A stretch of 64,000 nucleotides of DNA from Solen grandis (Eukaryota; Mollusca; Bivalvia; Adapedonta; Solenidae), in contig CM037783.1 in NCBI GenBank assembly GCA_021229015.1, positions 57,618,169 through 57,682,168 on the forward strand, given 5' to 3'. Below, one piece after another: positions 12,956-24,800 of this stretch. Both the position numbers and the translations under genes were made by a program. Within the stretch, counting starts at the first letter, position 1. Every line of letters starts with the position of its first letter. The notes under the pieces are model-generated. The model searched no databases. It was not told where the DNA came from and saw only the letters and a list, made by a program, of their open reading frames with translations.

Positions 12956-13197
12956 TGGGGCCTCCGTAGCCGAGCTGGTAATATCGCTGATCTTAACACC
13001 CACTCAGCCCGTCACCGCGTGGGTTCGAGTCCCGGCAGGTTCATTCGGATTTTCATGTGGGGAAGCTTTCCAGCTGGTTTGCGGTTGGTCGGTAATTCAG
13101 TGCAATCGGGGTCTTCCTCCACCTGTATTTAGCTGGACGTCGCTATATGACTGAAATACTGTCGCAGCGACGGCAAACTAAAAAAATCAATCAATCA
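12956..13197 (+). mobile_element. type-A tRNA-SINE
   Basis: The head 'tccgtagccgagctggt' is an A-box-like sequence and 'gggttcgagtcccggcagg' contains the pol III B box. The body ends in 'atgactgaaatactgtcg' plus 'acggcaaact' and a 'caatcaatcaa' tail. The pseudo-anticodon region reads 'ttaacacccactcagcc', shared with the copy at 60672-60914. Confidence 0.9.
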
Positions 13198-13517
13198 AGT
13201 AATTAAATATATCAGTGAAGATTTATCGGCAGGAGAGGTTCAATGTTCGAATCTGCATTGTTAGCACCCAAATCTGTACTGTTGGTTATATAGCCGCCCT
13301 GCAATTTGTGTTTAGTTGTTCAATGGGTTTTATTACCCACCGCCCGACAGTATTTCAGTTATTTGGAAACGCTCTGTAATTTATCATATATTGGTGACAT
13401 TTTATCTTGGCCAATGGTCTTGTGTCTGACATATCACAGAGATATGAAGTTTTAAAATGAACCGAAACTTACAGACCCTATCAAAGGGTTGTCACCATCA
13501 AAAACGCATGTACTCTA

Positions 13518-13672
13518 TAAGCAGCTCGTTTACAAATGGTCATAACTAAGAATTTGATTATAATATCTGTTTGTATTACCTCTATCAATACCCATCTACA
13601 GACGCATGGTCACCAAATGCAACATTTCGTGATTGTATAAAAAGGGTGATTTCTCCATTACACGAATGGTAT
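13518..13672 (+). repeat. dispersed repeat family D, copy 1
   Basis: It begins 'gcagctcgtttacaaatggtc' and continues with 'tatcaatacccatctacaga' and 'gcaacatttcgtgattgt'. It matches 54705-54840 in direct orientation and 34803-34958 in inverse orientation. It ends about 145 bp before the TATA-like box at 13816. Confidence 0.65.
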
Positions 13673-13815
13673 AAAACCTATATTTAGAAATATAATTTAA
13701 AATTTCTTTTTCTGTGAGCTGTCAAATTACTGACAACTCTTCGCGCATGCGCTCAGTGAAAATTTAACATTTACAAATTTGCCCTTTCTCTGTCGCCAAA
13801 ATGATGTAACGACTC

Positions 13816-13823
13816 TATATAAG
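13816..13823 (+). promoter_or_regulatory. TATA-like box
   Basis: TATATAAG in a GC-containing context, about 1.5 kb before the first supported exon of the tetraspan gene. A good donor ('atccag|gtaatg') lies near 14083, so 13845-14083 may be a non-coding first exon. Without transcript data this is a suggestion only. Confidence 0.3.
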
Positions 13824-14259
13824 CACGTTGTCTGTGACTCACTCAATATATTGTGTTTATGAATTAAAAATATACATTATCTAAATATAAGACAGTGTTG
13901 GCTTTCCATAGTGGCGCTAGTTTAAGTCACGATGTTTATTGTCTATTTAATGACTTCAAACAAATTTTGAAGTGCGGGTCTGGAAATCATGGGATAGATT
14001 TGTACTTGATCTTAGGTAGCAGTAACTGTTTGATAAGAATTGCTGGTGTTGTGTTGTTCGTCATCGTTATTTTCTCAATCCAGGTAATGCCACTGACATA
14101 CACACGACAGAATCGTGACCCATCCTCTCTCACTCCTACGTTGACCTCTCAGATATCTATAATGTCACCATTTATTTTTGCTGATATAACAATACAAGGA
14201 AACCTTATACGTTTGTATTGCATATTTTATAAATGTTAAATATATCACACACCTGTAAT

Positions 14260-14290
14260 CAAGCCCCCCCCCCACACACACACACACACT
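14260..14290. repeat. C-run and (CA)n microsatellite
   Basis: Nine C followed by alternating 'ca'. From here to 15352 I see no gene. A degraded tRNA-like SINE head may be present around 14670-14735 ('ggtcatgattcgatac'). Confidence 0.7.
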
Positions 14291-15352
14291 TATTTGAGAA
14301 GGCAGGGAACTGTTACAAAACTAATTTACCTTTATTTAGTTTATTTGTATTTCTTTTTACGTTGATTAAAAAATATTTTTTACAAACTCTACTTATTCGC
14401 CTTGCGAATGCTCCTGTGTTAGACTAGTACTTTGTGCCTGGTAAGGTCATCAGCGTTTCTTGACTCGACCTCTCAATGACCGTCAGATCTTCAGTCGTAT
14501 AAGCAACCTCTGAGTAACGACAACATTTATGTAACTTTGTATAAAACAAACAAACAAACAAACAAACGAATACAATCGTCTACATTGCGAGCAGGAGGTA
14601 GCAGGTTTGCTCTCCGAGCACTGTGTTAAACTATTCAGTACGTCGACTTTGACTGTATATAAGAAATCAGACCGGTGCCGGACGCCAAGTGTTATGGCAT
14701 CCGCTTCGGTATCGGGAGGTCATGATTCGATACTTATACCAAAGTAAACAACAATCAACCGAAATTCTATAAGAAACCAAATTTTAATACGGATCAGTAA
14801 TATTCAGAGCACATAAAAAAGGTAGTTCCTGAGCGCTACAGGAATTGACCTCTGCAAACTTGAAATTACGTTTAGGCCTAATGAATAAATTTTCGCCCAT
14901 AAGTTTAAACGTATTTATGCATCTCATATTTAGTTCATTAATTTCATTATGCATTATTTTATATGGATTTGAGAACAACAATCGGACCTGCTTATAGTTA
15001 CATAGTTACACGCAGATCGAAACGCTTTATATTGATTATGCCATAAACACATTGATGAAAAAAAATCTTACATCTTCTATATTAATTATTTTCATCCCAT
15101 GTAATTTTTTTTTTTTTTGCTGCTTTATCGATATTTTTTTGTTGTTGAAAAAATGTAGTTTTGAATTGGCACTTTTGGTAATAAAACGTGTTTAGATTTC
15201 ACTAAAAACGATTTGAAACAACGATTTCTAGTGCATGCACAAGGGGGTTACTTGTGTTTAAATTATGGAGGGAATTTTAACGTTTCATGAAGAAAGAAAA
15301 ACAAATGTCTTAAAAGATAAATATAAACAATTGACGTTATTTTATCTTTCAG

Positions 15353-18118
15353 CGAACCCGCCTACCCGGTCACAGCAGGCAAATCTCGACACGTTGCGGA
15401 AAAAAGCTGTACGGATCTACATGGCTCTGTCGGTGTCCCAGTTCTCGCTGGGTATCGGTTGCTTCGTATGCTCTGGGACCGCCGTCAACTATGACGCTGC
15501 CGTCAGCGGGGTGCCGTACTACGTGGGCGGATTTATAAACGGCGGAATGGTAGGCTTCTCTAACATCGCATCAACACCTGTTTACCAGTTTAATTCTTCT
15601 TATTGTTGTTTTGAAAATTACCAAAACAAGTTGAATTGGATCTTAAATGAACATTGACTTAACCACAAATTTACAACAACCAACTTTCTGACAGAATAAG
15701 TGAAGTAGGCAGACCAGGAATCGAACCCACAACTGGTAACATGTAAATGGCTTGCGCTTCTCGCCATCAAAAGGGTCTGGCACGAAAGGTGAAAAAGTTG
15801 TGCTTTTCTGTTACATTGCGATTCGTGCAAGGTATTTTAGGATAACAACAAAAATGACTGAGGTATCTGGGTCAATCGGGAGTAGTGCCCCTTGTATTAT
15901 AGTGATACATGACTCACATTTCGTGCCAGCCCCCTTTGCTCGCCATCAGATGCTATGACTTACTTATTTGGTCACTTATGATTCATGTTGCAGAAATAGT
16001 TCTGTCTCACTACGATATCAAGCCGTACATAAATTCCAAGCCTACCCAGTCACAATGTTTTGGTAACCACTTTATATGTTGAGTCTCACATCAATAAATT
16101 ATGGATCTATACCATTGCATTTGACCCCCGAGGCAGAAATAGTCAACATGACTCCATACATACACTGGTAATGTCCATTACGACATGTGCCACCTTGCTC
16201 TATACCGTCCTAACCGTCGGTACAACACTAAGCACTATCGTGATAACATATCCCTTTTAATTTCTTTTGGCTGTCTAATTGACACATAACCATAGAAATA
16301 TCCTCTTACCTGGTATTTGTGTTGTATATGTGTTTTGTTTTACACAATTGACATTAACCCTTTCCCTCATATAGACTCATTTTGACGCACTCAGTAGGTA
16401 CCACATAAAGCCTGATCTGCAGAAAACCACAGTTAAACCTTACCAAATTTAATTGTAAAATCCTCATTACCAGACCACTGAGGAGCAGCGAACAGCATAA
16501 AACCTGATCAGCCTGCGAGTTACTCGCAGGCTGATCTGGTTTTATGCTGTTCGCATAGGTCTTTTCATGGTATCCTCTATGAGGGAAAGGGTTAAACATG
16601 TTCGTTTTATAAACAGAGCATTTGCATTAGGTCTTCTAGTTTTTTCTTCACATATTCAAGCATACGTTATGATGATACGTGATGCTAGGGCATATTTTCA
16701 CAGTTAATATACAAGTAATTAGGGTCTTTTGTATATGTAAATAATATCACGCCTGTCCTCACTGACCACTTCAGTTGCTGCTGTCCAGTCTGCTGTCCTT
16801 CCGGGTCTTCAACAAGGGGCCGTATTTTGAGACTAGCGAACAGGCCCGGAAAGAAGTCATCTGCGCAGTGTGTATAACTACCTCCCCTCTCTCTTTCTAT
16901 CTCTCTCTCTTTCTCTTGTTCTTTCATCTGTCGTTTCCTTGTGTGATAGAAGAGTCCCCTGTATGTTTACTCATAAAAGGAATTTCTCTTATATTCAGAA
17001 TTCTCGACAAAGTATTCGTCAATCTACAAAATAATCTGTAACACATTTCTTTACAAACCGTATTCTAAAAATGGTATCAAATGAAACATTCTGTCACAGC
17101 TTTGAATCTTCCATGTAAATTACTGTTTTGCATATACAGTGGTGTAACCATATAAAGATATATATTACTACTCGTTTTAAAAAATCTAAAAAAATGTGTT
17201 TAATTATTTTGGACCGGTACCGGTGACCGTGTCATTAGAGCGTCCGTCCCGGAATAGGAAGATCGTGAGTTATCCACGGCCGCGACATACCAAAGTAGGT
17301 ATAGCTCCCTTGTCTGTCGCTCAGCATATAAGGGTAGTTACAAGTCTAGTTGGCCCAGTGTCAGGATCATGTGACTGGGTGTGACATCATGTCACGTGAC
17401 TACGGCGTGATACCGGAGTAAAGCACCCCGTCTTCATCGTTTCCAAATGACCGAAACACTGTCGGTAGGACGTTTAACCAAATATACAAACAAACATTGT
17501 TTTTGTGAGCACTTAAGATGAACACGAATGTTATTGCTCCCACAGATCAACTGGCAGCGCGTGACGTCATTCTTCATGTTCCTGTCCTGTGTGATCGGGT
17601 TGGCCCTAATCTGGATGTATGGCCTGTGTCTCGAGCACGACACTGAGTGCTCATACGTTGAAAATATTCACCAGAACAAAATCCTTGCTATCGTCTGCTT
17701 CACTTTCGGCTCGTGCGGAATGGTTACGTGCGCTATAGCAATCATTGTTATTCGGAAATTTGGTGTGGCTTTTGGTGTCGTTTCTATGACAACGCAAAGG
17801 GGTCAGACTTTTGGAGTACAGGATCAGGCCACCCAGGACTGGGTCCGGCAACTGCAGCAGCAGAACGAGGCTATGCAGCGCCAGCTTCAGATGCAAAACG
17901 ACCCTTTACAATACCCATTGGGTCCCAGTCAGTGTTACACCAACCTTGGCTTTGAGCCCCTTGAACTGCCACCCTACACCCCTCGAGCGGACAACCCATC
18001 TCAGTCAGACCCTAACAGTAGCACGCGCCAAAACAAGTATCCTGGCAACATACCGGAAGACCCGCCTCCCCCATACTCAGAAACCACGCCGCCGAAATAT
18101 GACGACACAGGGATATGA
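15353..18118 (+). CDS. four-TM CD20/ENTREP-like protein with PPxY tail (first exon missing)
   Basis: Supported exons: 15353-15549, 16775-16867 and 17546-18118 (TGA). The phases join. Acceptors are strong; the donor after 16867 ('gca|gtgtgt') is weak. TM1 is IYMALSVSQFSLGIGCFVCS. TM2 spans the exon 1-2 junction (VGGFINGGM + LLLSSLLSFRVF). TM3 is SFFMFLSCVIGLALIWMYG and TM4 is AIVCFTFGSCGMVTCAIAII. A cytoplasmic tail of about 125 aa follows, with a Q-rich probable coiled coil (WVRQLQQQNEAMQRQLQMQ) and the WW ligands PPPPY and PPKY near the end. The topology and PPxY tail resemble the CD20-like/ENTREP (FAM189) proteins, which recruit NEDD4-family ubiquitin ligases. That function is inference. 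The first exon is not identified. An upstream ATG at 15265 is in frame, but the AT-rich stretch before 15353 looks like an intron. Confidence 0.75.
16354..16595. mobile_element. MITE with nested hairpin
   Basis: The terminal inverted repeats are 'ttaaccctttccctcatat' and its near complement 'tatgagggaaagggttaa'. Inside, 16488-16554 is a strong hairpin whose arms start 'gcgaacagcataaaacc' and meet at 'gcgag ttac tcgc'. It lies in the intron between the first two supported tetraspan exons. The ends carry TTAA, a possible target duplication. Confidence 0.8.
17213..17498 (+). mobile_element. type-B tRNA-SINE in tetraspan intron
   Basis: A full-length but diverged copy with head 'cggtgaccgtgtcattagag', body 'gcatataagggtagttaca' and tail 'ctgtcggtaggacgttt'. 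It ends 47 bp before the final tetraspan exon at 17546, so it supplies most of the sequence near that acceptor. Confidence 0.85.
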
Positions 18119-18169
18119 TGTAATGCACGGTACTTGTAGCTGTATGACGTCTTATCTGACAGAACTTTA

Positions 18170-18265
18170 AAGTAATCCACTCATCATTCATTCGTGATCA
18201 TGGTCCATCAAGTGATCATGGTCCATCAAGTGATCGTGGGAATTTTATAGTAAATGCAAATCCCT
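18170..18265. repeat. repeat shared (inverted) with 47335-47410
   Basis: It contains a duplicated 'gtgatcatggtccatcaa' followed by 'ggaattttatagtaaatgc'. The reverse complement of 47335-47410 carries the same words in the same order. It begins about 50 bp past the tetraspan stop codon and so is probably part of its 3' UTR. Confidence 0.6.
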
Positions 18266-18516
18266 ATAAGCTTTGAGAAAAGATCCTATAACGCCAAGTC
18301 AGTAGATGCTTGCATATGTACTTAAGTTTTAAAATCATATGAAGGACCATGATAGTAATTTAATGGTGCATCATTTACATAAAATCGCCAGTGAATGCGA
18401 TATAGAAATATGAAAATATATTATTATAATAGTTAGTCTGCCAAAATTGGTGAACAATATTTAGTGACCCTTATTCTTTGAGAATCAAACATGTTGAGTA
18501 AAATGTATCTGTCTGC

Positions 18517-18695
18517 ACAGTTGAACCTGTAGTAGCGACCACCAGTATTAAGCGGTCAATCTGCTATTAGCGGTCAGTTTTATTGGTGAAATATTCCATT
18601 TTGTAATATGTTTAATCGTCCTTTAGCTGCCAGCTCTGATAAGTGGCCACCTTCTCTTGTTCCCTTGAATGATCGCTTAAGACAGGTTTAACTGT
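18517..18695. mobile_element. short MITE with 'acagttgaacctgt' ends
   Basis: The left end 'acagttgaacctgt' and right end 'acaggtttaactgt' are inverted. Internal 'attaagcggtca' and 'tgatcgcttaag' motifs are also inversely related. It lies downstream of the tetraspan stop codon, in or just after the 3' UTR. Confidence 0.65.
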
Positions 18696-18699
18696 AGGG

Positions 18700-21600
18700 A
18701 TATGCCGACGGTTTAATTGTTCTATTTTTTCTTTTATCTATTTAAGTATTAAATATAGTTTGTCAAGTTGTTTGAAAAATTTGTAAAGTTTCTGAAAAAA
18801 TATACATTACGGGTTAATAAGTTGCATTCCATATTCGTTAGTTTTGCTTAAGCTTAAGACTATATGTAGTTGTTTCTGTAATAACCAATACATATGTAAC
18901 CAAGATGAAACTAATTTCTTTATGTACTTGATCAGCCCATCCTGTTATCTGGTCAAATGTTAGTAATGATTACATATATTTATTCAAGACGTGTAGTTGG
19001 TGTTTAATTACATACAAAAATATTGGCCATAGACCTACATTTATATATCCAGAGATAGCAATTGTGTATTATTTGACGTTGGATTTTTGGCAATAGTTAC
19101 GTCGTGATATTTGGAATGGCGTTGCTTTGATTTATTTCAACATTGAACTTCTTACATGTACTTGCTTTACTTTTGTTATTTTTCCGCTTTATGATTTAAA
19201 AATGTATAGATCTGCACAAAATATTCATATGACACGGTTTGAACTTGTTTGACTTTGGCATTATCTTATACATTACGGGACGTAGATATGTTTGCGCGTC
19301 AAATATCGTAAGGAATATTAAAAGTAAAAGTTGTTAAAAAGAAAATTAAGTAAATTAAGAGAAAGTTAATATTTTTTTAAAAGAGTTAAAACAGGAAGCT
19401 GATCAACTAAAGTTAGACATGTTCAATGCAAGATATGGCTGCACTGAACTGCTCTGAGGTTGGGAGATGGGCAACATTTGGAGATGACTAGTTCCAATGG
19501 TATACAGGAAAGACAGATAATGTATAGTCTGAGATTGCCGTAAGTAACATGTAACTCAAGGAATGGCATAGACGTGACGTTCAGGAAAGAGGGATCAGGT
19601 ATTCTTGTATTAGTAGTAACACATTCCACCACTTTTGTTTTACAGTGTAATTAATTTACTTACACAATTGGTATTAATTGTTACCATTAAGGAAGGGTAT
19701 ATTTGGACCCAGTCAACCAAGCCTGTTGAAAATATAAGTTTGTGTCCCTCTGTAACGTCATATTCAAGTATTTCCGCAGTATGGTGCCTTTGATCTAACA
19801 ATTTGACGTGTTTTTAATATTTGATTTGCTTAAAACTTGATATGATTTAACTGTGTCAAATTTTTGTTTTTGCTATGGTGGATTGTAATTCTAATTCAAC
19901 TTTAAATGCTTTCATGACCACTGTACTGTCACTGGCACCAGAACCACATAATTGGGTTGTGTGTTTCCCAGTTTCATTAGAATTTTGATTTTTTTATTGT
20001 TTTGTTCTTGTTTCAATATACACAATATACAAATAAAAATAGAAAATACATATCTTTGATAAACAAAATTCCACTAATATTGGCAACACACATCGAAGCA
20101 GCATGCGGTTCTACGGTTCTAGTGCCAGTGGTATACATTAAGACTGTTTGATAGACCAAATATGGTTGGTGCCTGGCAGCACCGGTGTTTGGATGAAATG
20201 CGACCCGTGTTATTTATCCTGCCCTCATTGTATATAGAATCTAATCTATATTGTACAAACAACTATGTTTACTGTTTGAATTGTTTATTTACAGAGGTTA
20301 CATAATAAAATATGATAATGAACTACACTTGAATGGTTATATTGAATATTGGATCTTGTATTTGTATGTGTGTTTCTGCGTGTGTATACAAGTATGTAAG
20401 TAAATATCAAAGAATGAATTAAAATCATCACAATATAAAAACTGACGTCATAATGGAAGGGCTTACACTTAGCTAATACTATCACACCGGGATGCATCAC
20501 TTTTACGAATATAAGAATACCCATGACGCAGTTATAGATCTTTTCCTTATGTCCTTTCGAATTCCACGTACTTTCAATGATGAAGGGATTGGTTATATTC
20601 CGGTGTTGTCTTCTTTACACGTCATTTATTTATTGCCCCTTTAAACTGAAGTTCATAACGGCTGCATTTCATCTACATTTTACTGTTTTTGATTTTTTTG
20701 TAAAGTAAATGAGGTATTCGGAACAACGGTACGTTGCTTTGACCGAAAACCTGCCACATTAAAAAAATCAAGAACCTTTTGTTATATATAATAATAATAT
20801 AATAATAACAAATAAACCTAAAATTAATACTTGTGCCGACTTGAAGGCCATTGCTTTGAGAAGATCTTGTGACTAAATCAAAAACAAAACCACATCAGCG
20901 ATGTCACCGAGACGCTTGATAGTACTCGATGTCACCGAGACGCTCGATAGTAACTGTAGAGAGACGCAGGTTAAACGTAGCTGTTAAATATCAAGGTCGA
21001 TTTGGATCAATGTTTAGAAGGCAGAAAAAGGCCTGCATAAGATAAAAAAAAATGAAAGAACAAGTATTCATTTTAGATTTATTTGTTTCTTTATCAGTAT
21101 CCAACTTGACACTTCAACACTGATATTATGGATTAATTAGCGAGATTCCGTCGGTCAGATCTCTTCCGGCCAAACGTGTTTTAGAATTCGCGAACATTAT
21201 TAGGGCGATTCCTTAGGCAAGGGGATGTCTTTTGTCTTTGTTTGTCTCTATTCATCCCTTCCACGCATAATAAGACCAATTTCATGAAAATCTGTCAATG
21301 ATCAAAGACGTTACGGCGATTAAAACGACATGATAAACGATTTCAAAGGAAAAAGTTACCTACCATGTTATAAAATATATACGGTTGTTGGATTTCTTTT
21401 TAAATGCGGCAGTTTTTTCGGTCAAAGCAACGTATCGGGTACGTGTGATTCGGAATAATGATTTCAGTTATGAAAATGAATGTATAAAAAGATATGTCTA
21501 TGTAAAATTATACGAATTAAACTTATCATATAATGATAATAATATTTTCACCGGGTATAAATATCACATTAGACACATTTATATTTTTTAAACTTGTCTC

Positions 21601-21735
21601 TTTCATTCCTCTTTTTGCTAGTCCCTTTAGCTGGAATGGAAAATTTATATACAACAGTTCTGCAGTATGATTAGATACAATTCCTTGTTTCCGACTTACA
21701 ATATGTCCACCGATACAAATTCCATCTATCAGATT
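18700..21735. other. convergent intergenic region
   Basis: AT-rich sequence between the 3' ends of the tetraspan (plus) and transglutaminase (minus) genes. An AATAAA on the plus strand near 20033 and a minus-strand AATAAA near 21080 are possible poly(A) signals. A 26-bp motif ('gatgtcaccgagacgct.ga') is repeated around 20900-20950. Nothing else is supported. Confidence 0.6.
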
Positions 21736-21874
21736 CTAGTTAACGTACAACTCCTCCACTCCCTTAATTCCCTTGAGCTGTGCACAGTCCAATGAGGCGT
21801 ACAACTGCTTCACGCCCCGCTTCCTCGGTGTTTCCTTCAGGGTTACGCGCATCTCCCGTCCAGGTGGCAAGTCC
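21736..21874 (-). CDS. transglutaminase exon 14: second beta-barrel and stop
   Basis: It encodes [20 protein letters not shown] and [15 protein letters not shown], ending VEELYVN and TAG. This is the normal end of the family fold with no extra tail. The upstream exons 22377-22519 ([20 protein letters not shown]) and 23783-23943 ([17 protein letters not shown]) join it in phase. Confidence 0.93.
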
Positions 21875-24800
21875 CTGTTCATAGAATAAATGCATGTTAC
21901 ATTGTCTACAAATCCGCTATATTATATAAGTTTAATAATGACATTGAATATATTGCATATTGTTTTTTTACGCGTCTATTTTGCGACATTACCGTGAAAC
22001 TTTAATGTGCAAATAAAAAAAAAAAAAATAAAACGCATGCTTAAATAGTTGGATATAACACATATTCTATAAATGGTGTGTTTTTATACCGTTATTACAT
22101 CTCATTGATCCTGTGTAAAAGTTTCATGTATTATACGCGATTTCCAAAATGATGACAAATTAAAACGGCAGTGAATGCGCACTGCAGGAGATATTCAACC
22201 AAAACGAAATGTTGGACGCCCGCTCGCCAAACGAAGTTCCCCAGTCTAATATTAAACCAGGATTTTCATTGAACAATCGGTAATAAGGGATCTGAAAACA
22301 TTTCACTATATAACATCGATAGAAATACTTGGTAATCGGCAATAGACTATTTCCTGTTGTTGATGAGGAAACTCACCTAATTCTGTACACTTTTTCATCG
22401 CCGGACCCCGGGAGCTCAACCGTAAGGTAGCAATTGGTAAGCGGCATTGTCTGGAACGGGTTGGTCAGACTCACGGTAAACTCAAATTCCGTGCCCACTT
22501 GCGGCTGATGATTCAACACCTGAAAACCAAAACATGTACGAAATGCTAATATTTATCGCCTAATGGGTAGAGTAGAATGGTAATTTGGCGTCAAGTGCCT
22601 GGATAGCGTTGTGGTTACGCGCTTCGCTTCACACCAGTGAGTCCCGGGTTCGATTCCTGGTAACGTATTGCGAGAGGGTACATCGGTCGTCCGTCCAGAC
22701 ACGTGAGTTCTCTCCGGGTTCTCCGGTTTCCTCCAACATTAATGACCACAAACGCCGCCACCATAGTCCCCGAGAGTGATTAAACTTGTTTCAGAATGGA
22801 TTTAAAAGATATTAAGTTTGAACCTTTAAATGGAATGACAATATTGATATGTCTTAATAATAAAGCAACTCTGCTAAAATCATCATTGTTTATGTCAATG
22901 CTGAACATCTTTGAAAAGGAAAATTATGTTATGTTCATTTTTTGGTTTGTTTGACTGTGTTCAAACACGTCCATTGATCTCACCCGCACACACTGTCAAG
23001 TAAGAATTTTCCATTGTCTATTGGTGTATTCATATTAACATATAGGCAATACGATAGTTATTCTGCGATAATAGGAAGTCAGTGGTTGACAACGTTTACT
23101 CAAAAAAAACTTTGTTGAGCAGTAACTCTTTGTCTTCAGTGGAAAATAATCTCTAAATAATAGGTCTATGCGGTACTTAAATTTTCACAGCTAAAAACCG
23201 GAAAAGGTTAACTGAGCCTCTTGATTGTACAAACATAGCAGAACAATCCCACGGGACAAAGAACTTCGAGACACATAGGGACGTTTCAGGTGGTTCTTTT
23301 TTTCACTCCAGCAAACTTCACGCAGCAGTTACTTCCCCTTACACGTGTAAATTTCTTTTGCTAAGTGATCACTGCGTGGAGTTTAACTTCCAATAAGATA
23401 TTAATTACGTTTAACATATACGTTCGATGTTCTTAATTTCTACCAATCATCTGTTAACGAGCTACTTTAATATGCAGGTGCTGTAAATTCATTAATTATA
23501 CAGTAATAGGGGTAGAATAATGTAGTTTTATATCTGTCGTACAAGCAGTGCAAATTAATGTCATCCTTGAAATTGTCAATGTTTCATGGTACCTATTACT
23601 TATTTATAGATATTTTCAGGAGAAAAGTTATGTCTACACTTGCTTATTTTTATTGGTACTTAGCAATCGTCATCAACAACGACCAGTAAAAGCTTATCTT
23701 CAAATTATGACAACATTTACAATGCAATATATTGAACTTGTTTACACATCATGCACAAAAATATCAAAAACATCCTACTCACGTGGATGGCAAGATCCGG
23801 TGACCTCAACCGGAAGTCATCCTTGGCAGTGTGTACGCGATCGGTTTCGCGGACTTGCGCATGCACGGACTGGCGGATCATCGCAGCCTCGATCACGTAT
23901 GGCATGTACTCACCGGGGTAGATATGAAGACGGATCTTCTCCTCTGGAAGAAGAGACAAGCAGATTAAGCATCCAATAAAATGTCTATTACCGTATATAT
24001 TGTTTGTGACCTTCCCCGGTGGCCAAGTGATTAGAGCGTCCTCCTCGGAAGCAGGGGTCATGATTTCGATTCCCGACCGCAACATACAAAAGTCGTTAAA
24101 AATGGTACTGATAGCTCCTTGCTTGGCGCCCAACTCGACTTGCCTGGTGTTTGGATAATGTGAATGGGTGTGGTATTCTACCACATATCTTAAATACTGT
24201 GGGAAATTAAACCCAACAAACATACATATTATTTGTTATAATTTGCACGTAATATATCAAAATTAAGCATCAAGCAGCCTCTTTTTAATGCTGTAACCTT
24301 TAAAAAATATTTGTAATACATAAAATAATACAATTCGTTTAATAAAAGAACATTACTATATTTTGATGTAAAACATATGATTATTTATAATTATCATATT
24401 TTTGTTTAAACTAGAATTGTTTTAATAGGACGTTTTGTATTAAGTTATGGGATAACATGAGATCATCAGTTTCATTAAAAAATCAGCTACGCCAAAAAAA
24501 GAAATATAAAAAAAAATATGTGTAGATGGTAAACTTTCTCTAGATTTTTTTTAAAATTCTTCTTATTATATACATATCACAACCTATAACTTAAATAAAA
24601 ATATGCAAATGCCAGAATATATGATGACCATTGATTTTCGTGTGCAGTAAAACACGGGTTTTGCACAGATAACTGAATCTGTTAAAAATAACTATTTCTT
24701 AATGTTCCAGTTTGATGCCAAAATTCATTTAATTATGTAACATCTACTCAAAAGCTAATCAGCCATTTCCAATATATTTTTCGGCGTAGCTGTATAAAAT

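Noticed and set aside
13895..14239. 114-codon frame next to the TATA-like box
   Set aside because: It opens on GTG, not ATG, and internal ATGs in other frames stop quickly. At best it overlaps a non-coding first exon.
15265..15352. ATG at 15265 as the start of the tetraspan protein
   Set aside because: The stretch is AT-rich and ends in a strong pyrimidine tract and AG. It is better explained as intron, although it stays in frame and cannot be fully excluded.
23548..24223. Frames of 143 (plus) and 168 (minus) codons
   Set aside because: The plus frame is antisense to transglutaminase exon 12. The minus frame is that exon extended into a type-B SINE.
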